A stretch of 64,000 bases of DNA from Scalesia atractyloides (GCA_947069175.1 CAMTDV010000019.1:70865358-70929357); one strand, 5' to 3'; counted from the first letter of the stretch, positions 1 through 11,970 are shown. Program-made: numbers and translations. Notes: generated by a model from the sequence alone, not told the origin.

Positions 1-1434
1 GTATAATAAAAACCGAGATATTAACCAGGTTAGACACACAGTCCAGTGGTGGACTGTGTGCAACACTAAGTCGCACGTCACGCGTTCGAAACCTGTTACT
101 GGCACCGGTTGAACGAATTAAAATGTTTTTGAAATTAAAAGAATTTTGGTTAAATCGAATTAGTATATAAATATAATTAAAAACAAGATTATTTCGGGTT
201 AGACACGTAGCTCAGTTGGTAGAGCTGTGTGCACGCGTACGGGAGGTCTCGGGTTCGAGTCTCACCCAGCGCATACTTACACACTGACCGAACCGGTCAA
301 CAGGTCAACAAGTCAACGGTCAACGGTCAACGGTCAACGCAAAATAAACAATTTTTTTATATTTTTATTTATTTAATTTAATTTAATTTAAAAATCAATT
401 AAAAATACTTAAAAATAACATTTTCAAAGATAGAAAATAGCCTTAAACTCACAAAAATATATCTAAAAATTCCATTAAAATCCTTAATAAAATCCACTCA
501 TTTACTATATTTTTCCGTTATTATTTAAGTTAGTTATTTCTCGTTGTTCCGCTCATCCAATTCGTGCGCATCTCACCACCTCCAATCCAACGCACCCAAT
601 GTGAGTGAATCTTACAAATTCCCCGTTTTAATCACGTTTTGGGGTGTATCATGTGTCTTGTTATATATTATATTTAAATCATTGTGCATACATCATATCA
701 TGAACATGTGTATTCAGTTTGTTTCAACTGTTGTGTGGTTATCGTTAGATGCAATTTATTATTTTCAGTACATGCAATTTCATAGGCCGCCGCTCCCCAT
801 TACATTATGAGCGTTGAGCATGTTCCCCATTACATTATGAGCGTGAACCTGGCGTGCCCACATACGATCGGCTTCGTTTGATTGAGCCTTGATCGCACAG
901 ACATTTTCATTTTCAGTACATGCAATACGATCGGCTCCGTTTGATTGAGCCTTGATCGCACAGTTTCATTCATGTTATTTATCGTATGATGTTGGTATGT
1001 TAATGTATGCTATCATGTGTTATTGTATGTTACAGTTGTGATTGCTATTGCTATTGCTTGGTTATTTACTTTTGCTCATTTATGATTATGCACAATTTTT
1101 CATTGATAAACTAACAAGTAAATCAATAACAAATGTTTATCTAACAAGGTTCACTCGCCAACTTATGTTGACCCAGAAACCCCCATTTTTACACATGATA
1201 CAGGTGAACAGCAGCAGCCAGAAACACATAGGATTTGACTAGAAGAATAAAATGATTTAGAGTTTGGGATTGTTATGTTTGGTTTATTTTCTTTGTATTG
1301 TATGGACATGTTTGGATATTTGGAAATGTAACTTTGACTTTAATAAATATGAAACATATTAGTAAATATCATGAGCTTTGATGATAACCCAATTATGCCC
1401 CGACTCTTATTCCGCTGCGGGTCGGGGTGTGACA
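1..1434 (+). repeat. 5' LTR (3' part) of the Tekay-like element
   Basis: It is nearly identical to 8214-9645 of the 3' LTR and ends in TGTGACA at 1434, directly before the primer-binding site. About 1.26 kb of this LTR lies before the window. It contains two tRNA-like modules, a duplicated CCCCATTACATTATGAGCGT block (about 795-842) and a duplicated CGATCGGCT..TTGATCGCACAG block (about 866-963). Small reading frames inside it start at TTG, are shared with the other LTR only because it is a copy, and are not genes. Confidence 0.93.
28..273 (+). other. tRNA-like modules c and d in the 5' LTR
   Basis: Module c (28-103) and module d (196-273) each open with GGTTAGACAC. Module c has a D-arm-like hairpin (CAGTCCAGTGGTGGACTG) and a degenerate B box (GCGTTCGAAACC). 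Module d has the classic GTAGCTCAGTTGGTAGAGC D arm and a good B box (GGGTTCGAGTCTC). Acceptor-stem halves do not pair, so these are tRNA-derived modules and not functional tRNA genes. Confidence 0.75.
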
Positions 1435-1436
1435 GA

Positions 1437-1449
1437 TTGGTATCAGAGC
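1437..1449 (+). promoter_or_regulatory. Primer-binding site (initiator tRNA-Met)
   Basis: TTGGTATCAGAGC begins two bases after the LTR end. It is the usual plant PBS complementary to the 3' end of initiator tRNA-Met and fixes the LTR/internal boundary. An untranslated leader of about 0.8 kb follows (1450-2245), with no supported coding sequence. Confidence 0.93.
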
Positions 1450-2245
1450 CATGACTATAGGGATATAGGATAGGTTATTAGACCCTTAGAGCCTATACTA
1501 TAGTTGATTAGAAACTTATAAGATTTTTGTGTGTTACATGCCAAATTTCATGATGTTTATATGTTTTATGTTAAATGTTACATTCAATATTATGTAAACA
1601 TGTTCATAAGTATGTATTATCATATAATGCCTATCATGATTCATATACTCATAACATATCACATCCATGAAAGCACACACCACATCATGATTGCTTTTAC
1701 AATGATTTTTGTGTTTTCAAATCTCATCAAAGTGAGTTCTCATGACGGGCATGTAGTAACTGGAAGGGTACCAGTACCGGTAGTCGGAACGTCCTGTCTA
1801 GGCTGGCATTCGTATAAATCCAAAATAAAGGACCAGTTTGCCTACCTGGGGACTAACGATGAGAGTACGAAGTACCTATTAGGCCAAAGCATGCTATACC
1901 AAACGTCGTGTGAGCTAACCCCACTTTGAGTTGTCATTGTGTCTACACCTGGACACGTTCCGACCAAACATCTCATGAACATATTTTGTGGTTTGCATTC
2001 GGGTGATGCGAGTGTTAAATTGCCAATAATAATGTGAATCCTACCAAGCCCATAGTCATGGGGACCCACATGACTATATAGGTGAAGGTATGGGGGACAT
2101 TTGAGGCCCAACATGAGCAAACCCAAGACATCCTATGGATGTGGTTGCATTATTGATATTTATGTTATTTTCATTTTTCATAAAGACACATGACACCTAA
2201 AAAAGACTCCATAAACTCACAATCTTCTTATGCATGTTCCTGTAG

Positions 2246-3184
2246 ATGTCGTCCAGACAACAACGAAGAGGTAAAAGATCAGGAAGGTCTCAGGAACGCT
2301 TGGCCACACACATCGCGAAACAAATGGCCACGATACTGCCTGACATTGTGGTCCAAGTACAACAAGCTCTCGCCACAAACCCCACTAATCCTCCCCAACA
2401 ACATGACCAGAACATCGACAACCCTCCTACCAGCAAGTGCTCATACAAACATTTCAAGTCTTGTGATCCTCCTAAATTTGAAGGGACCGAGGGTGTCACT
2501 GCTCTCCTCCACTGGTTCGAGGAAATGGAAAACACCTTCCTCAACTGCGATTGTCCTGAGGATCGCAAGGTTCGATACGCCACCGGGAGACTATTCGGGG
2601 TAGCTCTCACTTGGTGGAATACTGAAAAAGGGAAGAGGGGAACTGATGATGCAATGGCCTTAACTTGGGAGGAGTTAAGGGAAATCATGACTAGGCGTTT
2701 CTGTCCTAGGAGTGAAATTAAAAAGTTGGAGGACGAATTTCATTCTTTAAAACAGAAGGAGGGGGATCACACCACCTATAACAAGAGGTTCTTGGAGTTG
2801 AACCAAATGGTTCCAAATTTGTTTACCCCAACTTATCGTTTGATCGAGCATTATATTCGAGGACTTCCCTCGAAAATCCAAGATTCAGTTCTCAGCGTTT
2901 CACCGGTAACACTTGAAGCTGCTATGGAGCTAGCGACTGAACTGACCGAGAATTGGATTCGCAACGGGAAGTTTAAAGAGGAGAAAAAGAAAGCCCCTGT
3001 TGAGGGTCAAACTTCAAACCACTCCATCTCTTCCTCTAAGTTTGCTAACAAGAGGAAGCGCAACACCAGAAACTTCGCCGTTACACAAACCAACTCCCCT
3101 ATTCCTGCTGCACCCCATTACCCAAGTCGCTCCTTCACCTGCACCATACAAAAGACCCTACTCTGGCCCGTTACCAAAATGTAA
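2246..3184 (+). pseudogene. gag (capsid part) of the Tekay-like element, frame-broken
   Basis: The frame opens at ATG 2246 and encodes the Ty3 retrotransposon gag domain. Visible features are a basic N-terminus (MSSRQQRRGKRSGR), the PPKFEGTEG..LHWFEEMENTF segment, a TWWN motif and WEELREIMTRRFCP, all typical of retrotransposon gag proteins that form virus-like particles. The CCHC zinc knuckles that should follow are in another frame (from about 3118), so one extra base, probably in the C-run near 3111-3116, breaks gag from pol. The last residues of this frame (to 3184) are therefore out of the ancestral frame. In this group gag and pol are normally one reading frame. Confidence 0.88.
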
Positions 3185-5321
3185 CCGTTGCCAATATCAC
3201 CATTCTCCTGATTATCCTTGCCAGCATTGCGGCTGTGGTCGCGCGGGTCATACTGTTCAAACCTGCCGCATGCCCCAGCGAACGAACCGCCACCAACCTT
3301 TAACCCAAACCCACCAACAATTAATGGGTCAAGCCCAACAACCCCTACTATTTCCACCCACCCAACATTTAGCCCAAACATATTACCAACCCAATTATCC
3401 TATGGGTCAACCTATGCGGGCTTGCTACAATTGCGGAGACCCAAGCCATTTCAGAAACACTTGTCCAAGGTTGGTAAACATTATTCATGCTCAGGCTCAA
3501 GCCAACCCGGTGAATCAAGCGAACCAAGCTCCTCCACCTGCAAGAGGAAGAGCTTTCAATATCAACGCTAATCAGGCTAGAGCTGACGGCAATGTGGTTA
3601 ACGGTACGTTCCTTATAAATGGTAGATATGCCTCTATATTATTTGATACTGGTGCGGATAGAAGTTTTGTGTCCTTAGGATTTGAACCTATCTTAAACCA
3701 AAATCGGGATAAGCTCATGGAATCCATAACGGTAGAAGTTGCTGACGGGAAACCAGTTTCATTAAACTCTATTATACGCAACTGTACACTCACCTTAAAC
3801 AACCACGATTTCTCAGTCGACCTTATTCCTATGAAGCTGGGAAGTTTTGATATCATAATTGGTATGGACTGGCTCAGTCAACATCAGGCAGAAGTTGTAT
3901 GTCGTGAAAAATTTATACGTATTCCTCTTTCAAACGGTCAGACTCTTCGAATCTTTGGAGAAACCTCATCGAAAGGGCTCAGCTTAATGTCTTGTCTTCA
4001 AGCTCAAAAATATCTTCGCAAGAATTATGTCGCGTTTTTAGCTCATATCATCAAAAAGGGAACCATGGAGAAGAAACTTGAAGACATTCCGGTAGTAAAA
4101 GATTTTCCGCGAGTTTTTCCTGACGACATTTCAGGACTTCCTCCAGTTAGAGAAGTCGAATTCCGTATTGATCTTATACCTGGTGCTACATCAGTTGCAA
4201 AGTCTCCTTATAGGTTAGCCCCCTCTGAAATGCAAGAGCTAGCCAGTCAATTACAAGAGTTGACTGATAAGGGATTCATACGTCCTAGCTCATCGCCTTG
4301 GGGTGCACCTGTTCTTTTTGTAAAGAAGAAAGATGGATCGTTTCGTATGTGCATCGACTACAGAGAGCTCAACAAGTTAACAATCAAGAATCGCTATCCT
4401 TTACCTCTCATTGACGATCTTCTTGACCAACTTCAAGGTGCCAACTGCTTTTCAAAAATCGACCTTCGATCTGGCTATCATCAACTTAGAGTACATGAAG
4501 AAGACGTCCCAAAGACTGCTTTCCGAACTCGTTATGGCCATTATGAATTCATGGTCATGCCATTTGGTTTAACCAACGCTCCAGCTGTCTTCATGGACCT
4601 AATGAACAGAGTCTGCAAACCTTATCTTGATCGATTTGTTATAGTCTTCATCGACGACATTCTTATTTATTCAAAGTCTAAATCTGATCATGAGCGTCAT
4701 CTTCAACTCATCCTTACACTTCTAGAGAATGAAAAGCTTTACGCCAAATTCTCCAAATGCGAATTTTGGTTAAAAGAGGTGCAATTCCTCGGACATGTAG
4801 TCAATGACAAGGGAATACATGTCGACCCCTCAAAGATCAAAGTGGTACAAGAATGGCAAGCTCCACGTACACCAACTGAAGTAAGATCTTTTCTTGGTTT
4901 GGCTGGTTATTATCGTCGATTCATCTCAAACTTCTCACGCATTGCTGTACCACTCACGGCTTTAACTCACAAGGGAAAACCTTTCATATGGGGACCCAAG
5001 CAGGAAGAAGCCTTCCAAACTCTTAAACAAAAACTTTGTGATGCACCAATCCTTACTCTTCCTGAAGGTTGTGATGATTTCGTGGTCTATTACGACGCGT
5101 CAGGGCAAGGATTAGGCTGCGTTCTAATGCAAAGAGGAAAAGTTATAGCTTATGCTTCGAGACAACTCAAGACGCATGAGAAGAACTACACCACTCATGA
5201 CCTAGAACTTGGAGCCGTTGTGTTCGCTCTTAAGATATGGAGGCATTATCTCTATGGTACTAAGTGTGAAAATACACTGACCACAAGAGTCTTCAACATA
5301 TCTTCAATCAAAAGGAGTTAA
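3118..5321 (+). pseudogene. pol part 1: zinc knuckles, protease, reverse transcriptase, RNase H start
   Basis: This is a continuous open frame (open from 3000, homologous from about 3118). In order it shows two Cys-rich knuckles (CNRCQ..CQHCGCGRAGH and CYNCGDPSHFRNTC near 3423), an aspartic protease core (LFDTGADRSF near 3640), and RT motifs: IDYRELNK, KIDLRSGYHQ, MPFGLTNAP and the catalytic FIDDILIYS near 4647. The RNase H start is YYDASGQGLG near 5090. The enzymes would convert element RNA to cDNA in the cytoplasm. The frame is lost near 5265-5272, where a one-base deletion falls in the segment that should read KC..YTDHKSL. The last 15 or so residues are out-of-frame junk. Confidence 0.93.
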
Positions 5322-5548
5322 ACATGAGGCAACGAAGATGGGTCGAACTTCTAAATGATTACGAATGTGAAATTCGATACCACCCTGGCAAAGCAAATGT
5401 GGTGGCTGATGCACTTAGTCGAAGGGGTTATGCGAACTCCATTCGTCTTCTATGTTCGCAAATTATAACCGACATTAAAGATCAAATCCGAGAAGCCCAA
5501 CATGTTTCAGTAACGGAAGATGATGTACGAAAGGAGATGTCCTGTTGA
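5266..5548 (+). pseudogene. pol part 2: end of RNase H and linker
   Basis: After the one-base deletion the homologous frame resumes with YTDHKSLQHIF, NMRQRRWVELLNDYEC and ADALSRR, the standard C-terminal RNase H signature of Ty3 elements. It runs to a TGA at 5546-5548. The following codons continue the same frame into integrase, so the TGA is a nonsense mutation; CGA to TGA is the simplest origin, which is an inference. Confidence 0.88.
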
Positions 5549-6916
5549 GCTGAACTTAAAATTGAAACTAAATCTGACGGTATTCTGTACTACCTAGATC
5601 GTATCTGGATTCCTAACCACAACAATCTTCGTGAAACTCTTATGAAGGAAGCTCACAAAACGCGATACTCTATATACCCAGGAGCCGATAAGATGTATCA
5701 AGACCTACGATATACCTATTGGTGGCCTGGAATGAAAAAGGATATTGCTGTTTTTGTTTCCAAGTGCCTTACATGTTCCAAGGTGAAAGCTGAACACCAA
5801 AGACCCTCAGGACTTCTGGTCCAACCTGAAATATCTGTATGGAAGTGGGAAAATATAACCATGGATTTCATTACCGGGTTACCTCGCACTTCTGGTGGGT
5901 ATGACTCTATATGGGTAATTATAGACCGACTTACAAAATCAGCTCACTTTATTCCTATCCGCGAAGATTTCAAGAACGAAAAGCTTGCTCGTATTTATAT
6001 CAGCGAAATCGTAAGCCGACATGGGGTACCGTTAAGCATTATTTCTGATCGTGATGGTCGTTTCACTTCACGAACATGGCAAGCAGTACAAGCCGCTATG
6101 GGTATGCGATTAGATCTCAGTACCGCCTATCATCCTCAAACTGATGGTCAATCTGAACGCACCATCCAAACTCTTGAAGATATGCTTCGCGCATGTGTTA
6201 TAGACTTCAAGGGAAATTGGGACGCTCATCTACCATTAGTAGAATTTTCGTACAACAACAGCTATCATTCAAGTATCGGCATGGCACCTTTTGAAGCCTT
6301 ATATGGTCGTAAGTGCCGATCTCCTGTATGTTGGCACGAAATTGGGGAAGCTCAAATCACTGGTCCAGAATTGATCCAAGAAACCACAGACAAGATCCAT
6401 CAAATCCGAAACAATCTTCTAGCGGCTCAGAGTCGTCAAAAGAGTTATGCAGATAAACGACGGAAGCCTTTAGAGTTTAACATTGGTGATCATGTGCTTC
6501 TAAAAGTATCACCGTGGAAGGGAGTAGTTCGTTTTGGTCAAAAAGGCAAGCTAGCACCACGCTACGTAGGACCTTTCAAGATACTCGAAAGAGTCGGACC
6601 TGTAGCATACAAGCTTGATCTACAAGAAGAACTCAACAGGATTCATCCCACATTCCACGTGTCGAACTTGAAGAAGTGCCTCGCTGATGAAAACCTCCAC
6701 ATTCCTCTGGAAGATATTCAGATTGATGAATCTATGCATTTTATTGAAAGACCAGTAGAAATCATGGACTTCGGGGAGAACCGTCTACGAAGAAGTCGCA
6801 TTCCAATTGTTAGGGTACGCTGGGAGTCGAAACGGGGACCTGAGTTTACTTGGGAACGTGAAGACTCAATGCGCAAAAAATACCCGCATCTTTTTCCTAC
6901 TACTACTACTACTTAA
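5549..6916 (+). pseudogene. pol part 3: integrase with chromodomain-like C-terminus
   Basis: This is the same frame as the preceding segment; the first ATG is at 5642. The HHCC zinc region reads EAHKTRYSIYPGADKMY..CLTC.K, and the second His position is Tyr (SIYPG), a probable loss of a zinc ligand. The DDE core is visible as MDFITGLP, SDRDGRF and a downstream Glu. GPF..ERVGPVAYKL and HPTFHVSNLKKCL are usual integrase C-terminal landmarks. The tail VRVRWESKRGPEFTWERED is the reduced chromodomain-like ending of Tekay-type elements, thought to guide integration to heterochromatin. It ends with a run of Thr codons and TAA at 6914-6916. Confidence 0.93.
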
Positions 6917-6934
6917 ATTTCGGGACGAAATTCC

Positions 6935-6950
6935 TAAAAGTAGTGGATAC
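6935..6950 (+). other. Degenerate polypurine tract before the 3' LTR
   Basis: AAAAGTAGTGGATAC sits directly before the 3' LTR start and follows the conserved TTTCGGGACGAAATTCC block. The purine run is interrupted by T and C, weaker than the usual G-rich tract. Confidence 0.55.
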
Positions 6951-7135
6951 TGTAACATTTGTCAAAAACGGGTTTCCAAAACCCGCTCCGTTTTGTAATC
7001 GAATATCAAGTTATAAATGTCACGTTGTATATTTATGATTATTTTGATTTATAATGATACATAATTAATAAACAAACTAAACTATAAAAATTATATTTGA
7101 TAAAAAGTTAAAACAAAATAAAAAAAATGAAATGT

Positions 7136-7217
7136 TGCTGCCGGGACTCGAACCCGGGTCAGCCAGAACTGAAATCCAAAGACTTAAACACACACACACA
7201 TCACCACTCCGCCACTT
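7136..7217 (-). other. tRNA-like module a (serine/leucine type) in the 3' LTR
   Basis: Read on the minus strand it has an A-box-like TGGCGGAGTGGTGATG, a long middle section and a perfect T-arm hairpin (CCGGG-TTCGAGT-CCCGG) followed by CAGCA. The long variable region resembles class II tRNAs (Ser/Leu). The CA repeat inside and the missing acceptor pairing argue against a working tRNA. Confidence 0.7.
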
Positions 7218-8071
7218 GTTGTTTTCTGTCAACTTAGGGAAACAAATAACTCTTATATACAAACCAAGTTTAAACCGGTTGCGCCAACTGAGATACCGAA
7301 ATCGGCAATTCAACCGTCTAATCGTTTGATTAATCGCACATTCAGGTTTATAACCGATGCACCGACGATTTTTAATCAATTCAGATTGAATGAACATCAA
7401 TTTTCATCATCATCGGTTTTTATAACCGAAAATAATCAAAGTCCAAATTACTTCAATCAAAACCCTTCTCGCGACTCAGAGACATCAGACAAACCTTCCA
7501 TTTTACTTTCGTCATACTTTCAGTCCATCAGAACGCTTAAATCAACTCGCCGGAAATTTCTGCAAGGTCGCCGGAAAACCGGGACTCCCATCCACACGGT
7601 AATTCCTTCGACTCTTTCTGTTTCAATCATGTGATTAATCGGTCACTAACACAACTCCACCATCAGAATCAATCCTAGTCAACGTTTGTCGAAAATCCTA
7701 CCTTCGCCGGAAAACTTCTGAAACTTCCGGAAACACACCGAGAACTGGCATGACCTTTCAAACTTCTGTCAAACTTTGATTAAGTGCCTCAACTTCCCAA
7801 ATAATCGAACAAAACTGTTAATTGATTTTAACAGCCAGAGTTCACTTCCAGAACCGACGGACCTCTGCCGAAATTCTGTGAACAACACTAATTGGTACGT
7901 CTTTTTCCCCAAACTCTCTCCATTCTTTACCTTTAAATTACTTATAATGTTCGAAAATCGAATATGACATGAATCGTCAAAAACAGTTGAACTTGGTTTT
8001 TCTGGGTAAAATTAACGAAGAAGACGAAGACGCAGTTTAACATAAGACTAATAAAAATCGATATAATGAAC

Positions 8072-8486
8072 GGGTTAGACACACAGTCCAGCGGTGGACT
8101 GTGTGCAAATAATACGCACACGTCACGAGTTCGATCCCTGATACACGCAGTCCCTATGTAATAAAATGCCTTTTTGTTTAAAACTGAACCGGGTTAACTC
8201 CGTTAGTTGTTAAGTATAATAAAAACCGAGATATTAACCAGGTTAGACACACAGTCCAGCGGTGGACTGTGTGCAACACTAAGTCGCACGTCACGCGTTC
8301 GAAACCTGTTACTAGCACCGGTTGAACGAATTAAAATGTTTTTGAAATTAAAAGAATTTTGGTTAAATCGAATTAGTATATAAATATAATTAAAAACAAG
8401 ATTATTTCGGGTTAGACACGTAGCTCAGTTGGTAGAGCTGCGTGCATGCGTACGGGAGGTCTCGGGTTCGAGTCTCACCCAGCGCA
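8072..8486 (+). other. Tandem array of three tRNA-like modules in the 3' LTR
   Basis: Module b is 8072-8149, module c 8241-8316 and module d 8409-8486, so starts are 169 and 168 bp apart. Each begins GGTTAGACAC. b and c have the hairpin CAGTCCAGCGGTGGACTG, and d has TAGCTCAGTTGGTAGAGC. B-box cores are GAGTTCGATCC, GCGTTCGAAACC and GGGTTCGAGTCTC. The same order recurs in both solo LTRs of the family, so the array is an inherited LTR component. Confidence 0.75.
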
Positions 8487-11400
8487 TACTTACACACTGA
8501 CCGAACCGGTCAACAGGTCAACAAGTCAACGGTCAACGGTCAACGGTCAACGCAAAATAAACAATTTTTTATATTTTTATTTATTTAATTTAATTTAATT
8601 TAAAAATCAATTAAAAATATTTAAAAATAACATTTTCAAAGATAGAAAATAGCCTTAAACTCACAAAAATATATCTAAAAATTCCATTAAAATCCTTAAT
8701 AAAATCCACTCATTTAATATATTTTTCCGTTATTATTTAGGTTAGTTATTTCTCGTTGTTCCGCTCATCCAATTCGTGCGCATCTCACCATCTCCAATCC
8801 AACGCACCCAATGTGAGTGAATCTTACAAATTCCCCGTTTTAATCACGTTTTGGGGTGTATCATGTGTCTTGTTATATATTATATTTAAATCATTGTGCA
8901 TACATCATATCATGAACATGTGTATTCAGTTTGTTTCAACTGTTGTGTGGTTATCGTTAGATGCAATTTATTATTTTCAGTACATGCAATTTCATAGGCC
9001 GCCGCTCCCCATTACATTATGAGCGTTGAGCATGTTCCCCATTACATTATGAGCGTGAACCTGGCGTGCCCACATACGATCGGCTCCGTTTGATTGAGCC
9101 TTGATCGCACAGACATTTTCATTTTCAGTACATGCAATACGATCGGCTCCGTTTGATTGAGCCTTGATCGCACAGTTTCATTCATGTTATTTATCGTATG
9201 ATGTTGGTATGTTAATGTATGCTATCATGTGTTATTGTATGTTACAGTTGTGATTGCTATTGCTATTGCTTGGTTATTTACTTTTGCTCATTTATGATTA
9301 TGCACAATTTTTCATTGATAAACTAACAAGTAAATCAATAACAAATGTTTATCTAACAAGGTTCACTCGCCAACTTATGTTGACCCAAAAACCCCCATTT
9401 TTACACATGATACAGGTGAACAGCAGCAGCCAGAAACACATAGGATTTGACTAGAAGAATAAAATGATTTAGAGTTTGGGATTGTTATGTTTGGTTTATT
9501 TTCTTTGTATTGTATGGACATGTTTGGATATTTGGAAATGTAACTTTGACTTTAATAAATAAGAAACATATTAGTAAATATCATGAGTTTTGGTGATAAC
9601 CCAATTATGCCCCGACTCTTATTCCGCTGCGGGTCGGGGTTGACAGGTGTTATTTCTAGTTCCATATATGAATAAATAAAATCATATACTCCAAAAAAAA
9701 CATTTTAGTCATTGTATGTTAATGTATAATACTAACTGTTAGTTGTTATTAAATTTTATAATGAGAAAAATCAATTTTCTTAAGTACATATCACATTTCA
9801 ACTAGTACCAAGTACCAACTATACGCTCTCACAGTTTTGTGTGCCATAAAAAGATTTACATATTTAAATTTGCATATGTTAAAAGAAAATTAGATAAAGG
9901 CAAATGAGTAGTCATTTACCATAAAATCAATTTAATAGGATACTATGTGCTAAATAAGCGTATAAAAAGATTTACATAGTTAAAATTGTATATTTTTAAT
10001 ATGAAATTAGATTAAAGCAATTGGGTGTATCCCTTTTTACGTATACAAATTGTATATGTAATTGGAGTTTATTAAAATATTAACTAATATAATTAAGTAA
10101 TTTAAATTAATACCATACACCCTATTCAAAAGACTTGTTTGTCCTTATAAAAAATCAATTTAAGTGTGTAAGTATAAGTTAAAGAAGAGATTGAACCAAT
10201 TGAGTAACCACAAGGAGGAAAAAAAATCAAATTAAAATTACTGGAGTGAAGTAGATATCTAGACTAAAACACATGAAGCAAAATAAAACTTTACTCAAAA
10301 CTATTTGTAGTTCGCGAGACAAATATATGGAGCACGTAAGCTACATATATGTATTTTGCAAGTTGCATTTTTTTACAATAGTATCCTTTTAACTATGAGG
10401 AAAAAAATTAAATTAAAAAAGATTATTGGACGATAGTGGTTTTCATAGTTTTTGTTAGTGGTTTTCTTTTAAACCTAAACTTGTATACGTATATAGTTAT
10501 GCGGTCTTTCATAGATAGTCATGCATGATTATAATATAAACACGTGGCGCTATTATATATCCACTTTATACATTGCTCATGAAAGATAGACTTAGTGCAA
10601 GAAATACACCCCCAAGTTTTGTTTTTGCTTCATTTGCTTAGCAATTGAGATACCTAAGCCTATAGGCTTCACATCATTTTTGACTCCGTAACTCTAAACT
10701 ATGAAACTAAACCGTTAGTTTGGTTTCACTAATTACCAACCGCATATGAACACCCTAGCATTTGCTATAACGAAAAGGAGCATCTTGTCATGTGCTTTGG
10801 GGTTTGGCTATGTTAGAGGCCAGGGGGTGTCCCGGCCCCTGTCGGTTTTTCGCTCGTAGTGTTAAATTTTACCAAAAAAATTAAAAAAAATATATTTTTG
10901 TGTAAAATATTTGATTTTTAATATCTCGGCCCACACCGATTTGGATTTTAAGAGTCCGCCTCTGCCGAGTTTTCGTTCATGCTCTGCCACTGTTTCGGAC
11001 CATGGTATGGTCTACAAGATAATACAAGTCTGGTACCTTTTCTTGTGCGAATGCATTAACAGTTGCTGATAACGTGTACATCTAGTGTTTGATATGATTA
11101 TATGTTGCTTCCAGATGTCTTCCATATGTTGTCTTCAATAGGCATGGACCTGCATTACTTCACACAACAATAAATGCATACATTAAGGTAGTGTATGGGG
11201 TTGTTCATCATAGACATATATAATAAGATGTGAATTTTCCAAAAGCTGACAATAGAATTTATATGATATGTGAGCTTGAATCGAAATTCCTTGTTAGTCC
11301 CGACTTGTTAGTGGTCCAAAAGTTGATTATGTTGGGATTCGGTTTGCAACATACACACAATCATGCGATGATCACTGCAAAAAAAAAAAAAACGAGACAA

Positions 11401-11899
11401 AAGGATTTATATAGTCTGATTCTAATGGGAAACCTACGTCCACGGTTGTTATAAGATATTTACTATTGCTATCTTCTCAACTTTCACGACGATGAATTAT
11501 AACTGCAAGAATAGAAACCTAAATATGGCAACTTGCCATTTTTTCATACGATATTATTCTTTTAAAAAAATCGAATATTTTTTATAATTTTCTTTTAAAC
11601 GGCAACAACTCTATATATATAAATATAGGTCATCAAGAAGCTTGAAAAATAAGGCTTGCTTTCATTGAAAAAATGGGTATGGACAACTGGGCTACTAGGG
11701 TCCCTTTTTTAATTTAGTATTGTGCGTCTCACGTTTCATAGTTGATAAGTTTAATATAAACCCCTATCATACATAAATCTTACTTATTTATATTTATACA
11801 TATTATTTCTAATTTCTAAATGCTCATGAACAGTAAAGTACTTTGATATTATTAGTTTTCTTTTATAATATATATAATTCACATATTTCTTTTATTTCC

Positions 11900-11970
11900 T
11901 TTTATATTAGATAATATAAGATAAACGTATATCTCCTTTTTATATTATATAATATAAGATAAACGTATAT
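11900..11970. repeat. Short AT-rich tandem duplication
   Basis: Two copies, about 34 bp each, of a TTTTATATTA..AAACGTATATC unit starting near 11900 and 11937. Confidence 0.7.

Larger units (their letters stand above)
1..9645 (+). mobile_element. Ty3/gypsy LTR retrotransposon, Tekay/Del-like chromovirus, 5' end outside window
   Basis: The order is LTR, tRNA-iMet primer site, gag, protease, RT, RNase H, integrase with a chromodomain-like tail, polypurine-like tract, LTR. That order and the long LTRs fit the Tekay/Del branch of plant chromoviruses; the branch name is inferred, since no tree was built. The overlapping 1.43 kb of the two LTRs differ at about 14 substitutions and 2 single-base indels (hand count, about 1%), so the insertion is young. 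The 3' flank after 9645 reads GGTGT; the matching target-site copy would lie upstream of the window. Coding capacity is lost through two frameshifts and one in-frame stop. Solo LTRs of the same family occur at 27947-30491 and 54654-57339. Confidence 0.93.
6951..9645 (+). repeat. 3' LTR of the Tekay-like element (2695 bp)
   Basis: It starts TGTAACATTTG and ends TTGACA. Its last 1.43 kb match the 5' LTR in the window. The first third carries a minus-strand tRNA-like module; a three-module plus-strand array follows near 8072-8486. The rest is AT-rich with two short internal direct repeats. Between about 7300 and 8000 several CGCCGGAAA motifs occur, with no coding sequence. Confidence 0.93.

Noticed and set aside
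544..810. An 88-residue reading frame conserved at 8756-9022
   Set aside because: Both copies lie in the two LTRs of one element and start at TTG, not ATG. Identity reflects LTR copying, and no domain is visible.
1042..1242. A 66-residue frame repeated at 9254-9454
   Set aside because: Same reason: LTR copies with a TTG start and no domain.
8409..8486. A genuine tRNA gene (GTAGCTCAGTTGGTAGAGC plus GGGTTCGAGTCTC)
   Set aside because: The 5' and 3' acceptor halves do not pair and the anticodon arm is poor. It recurs only inside LTR copies, so it is listed as a tRNA-like module.
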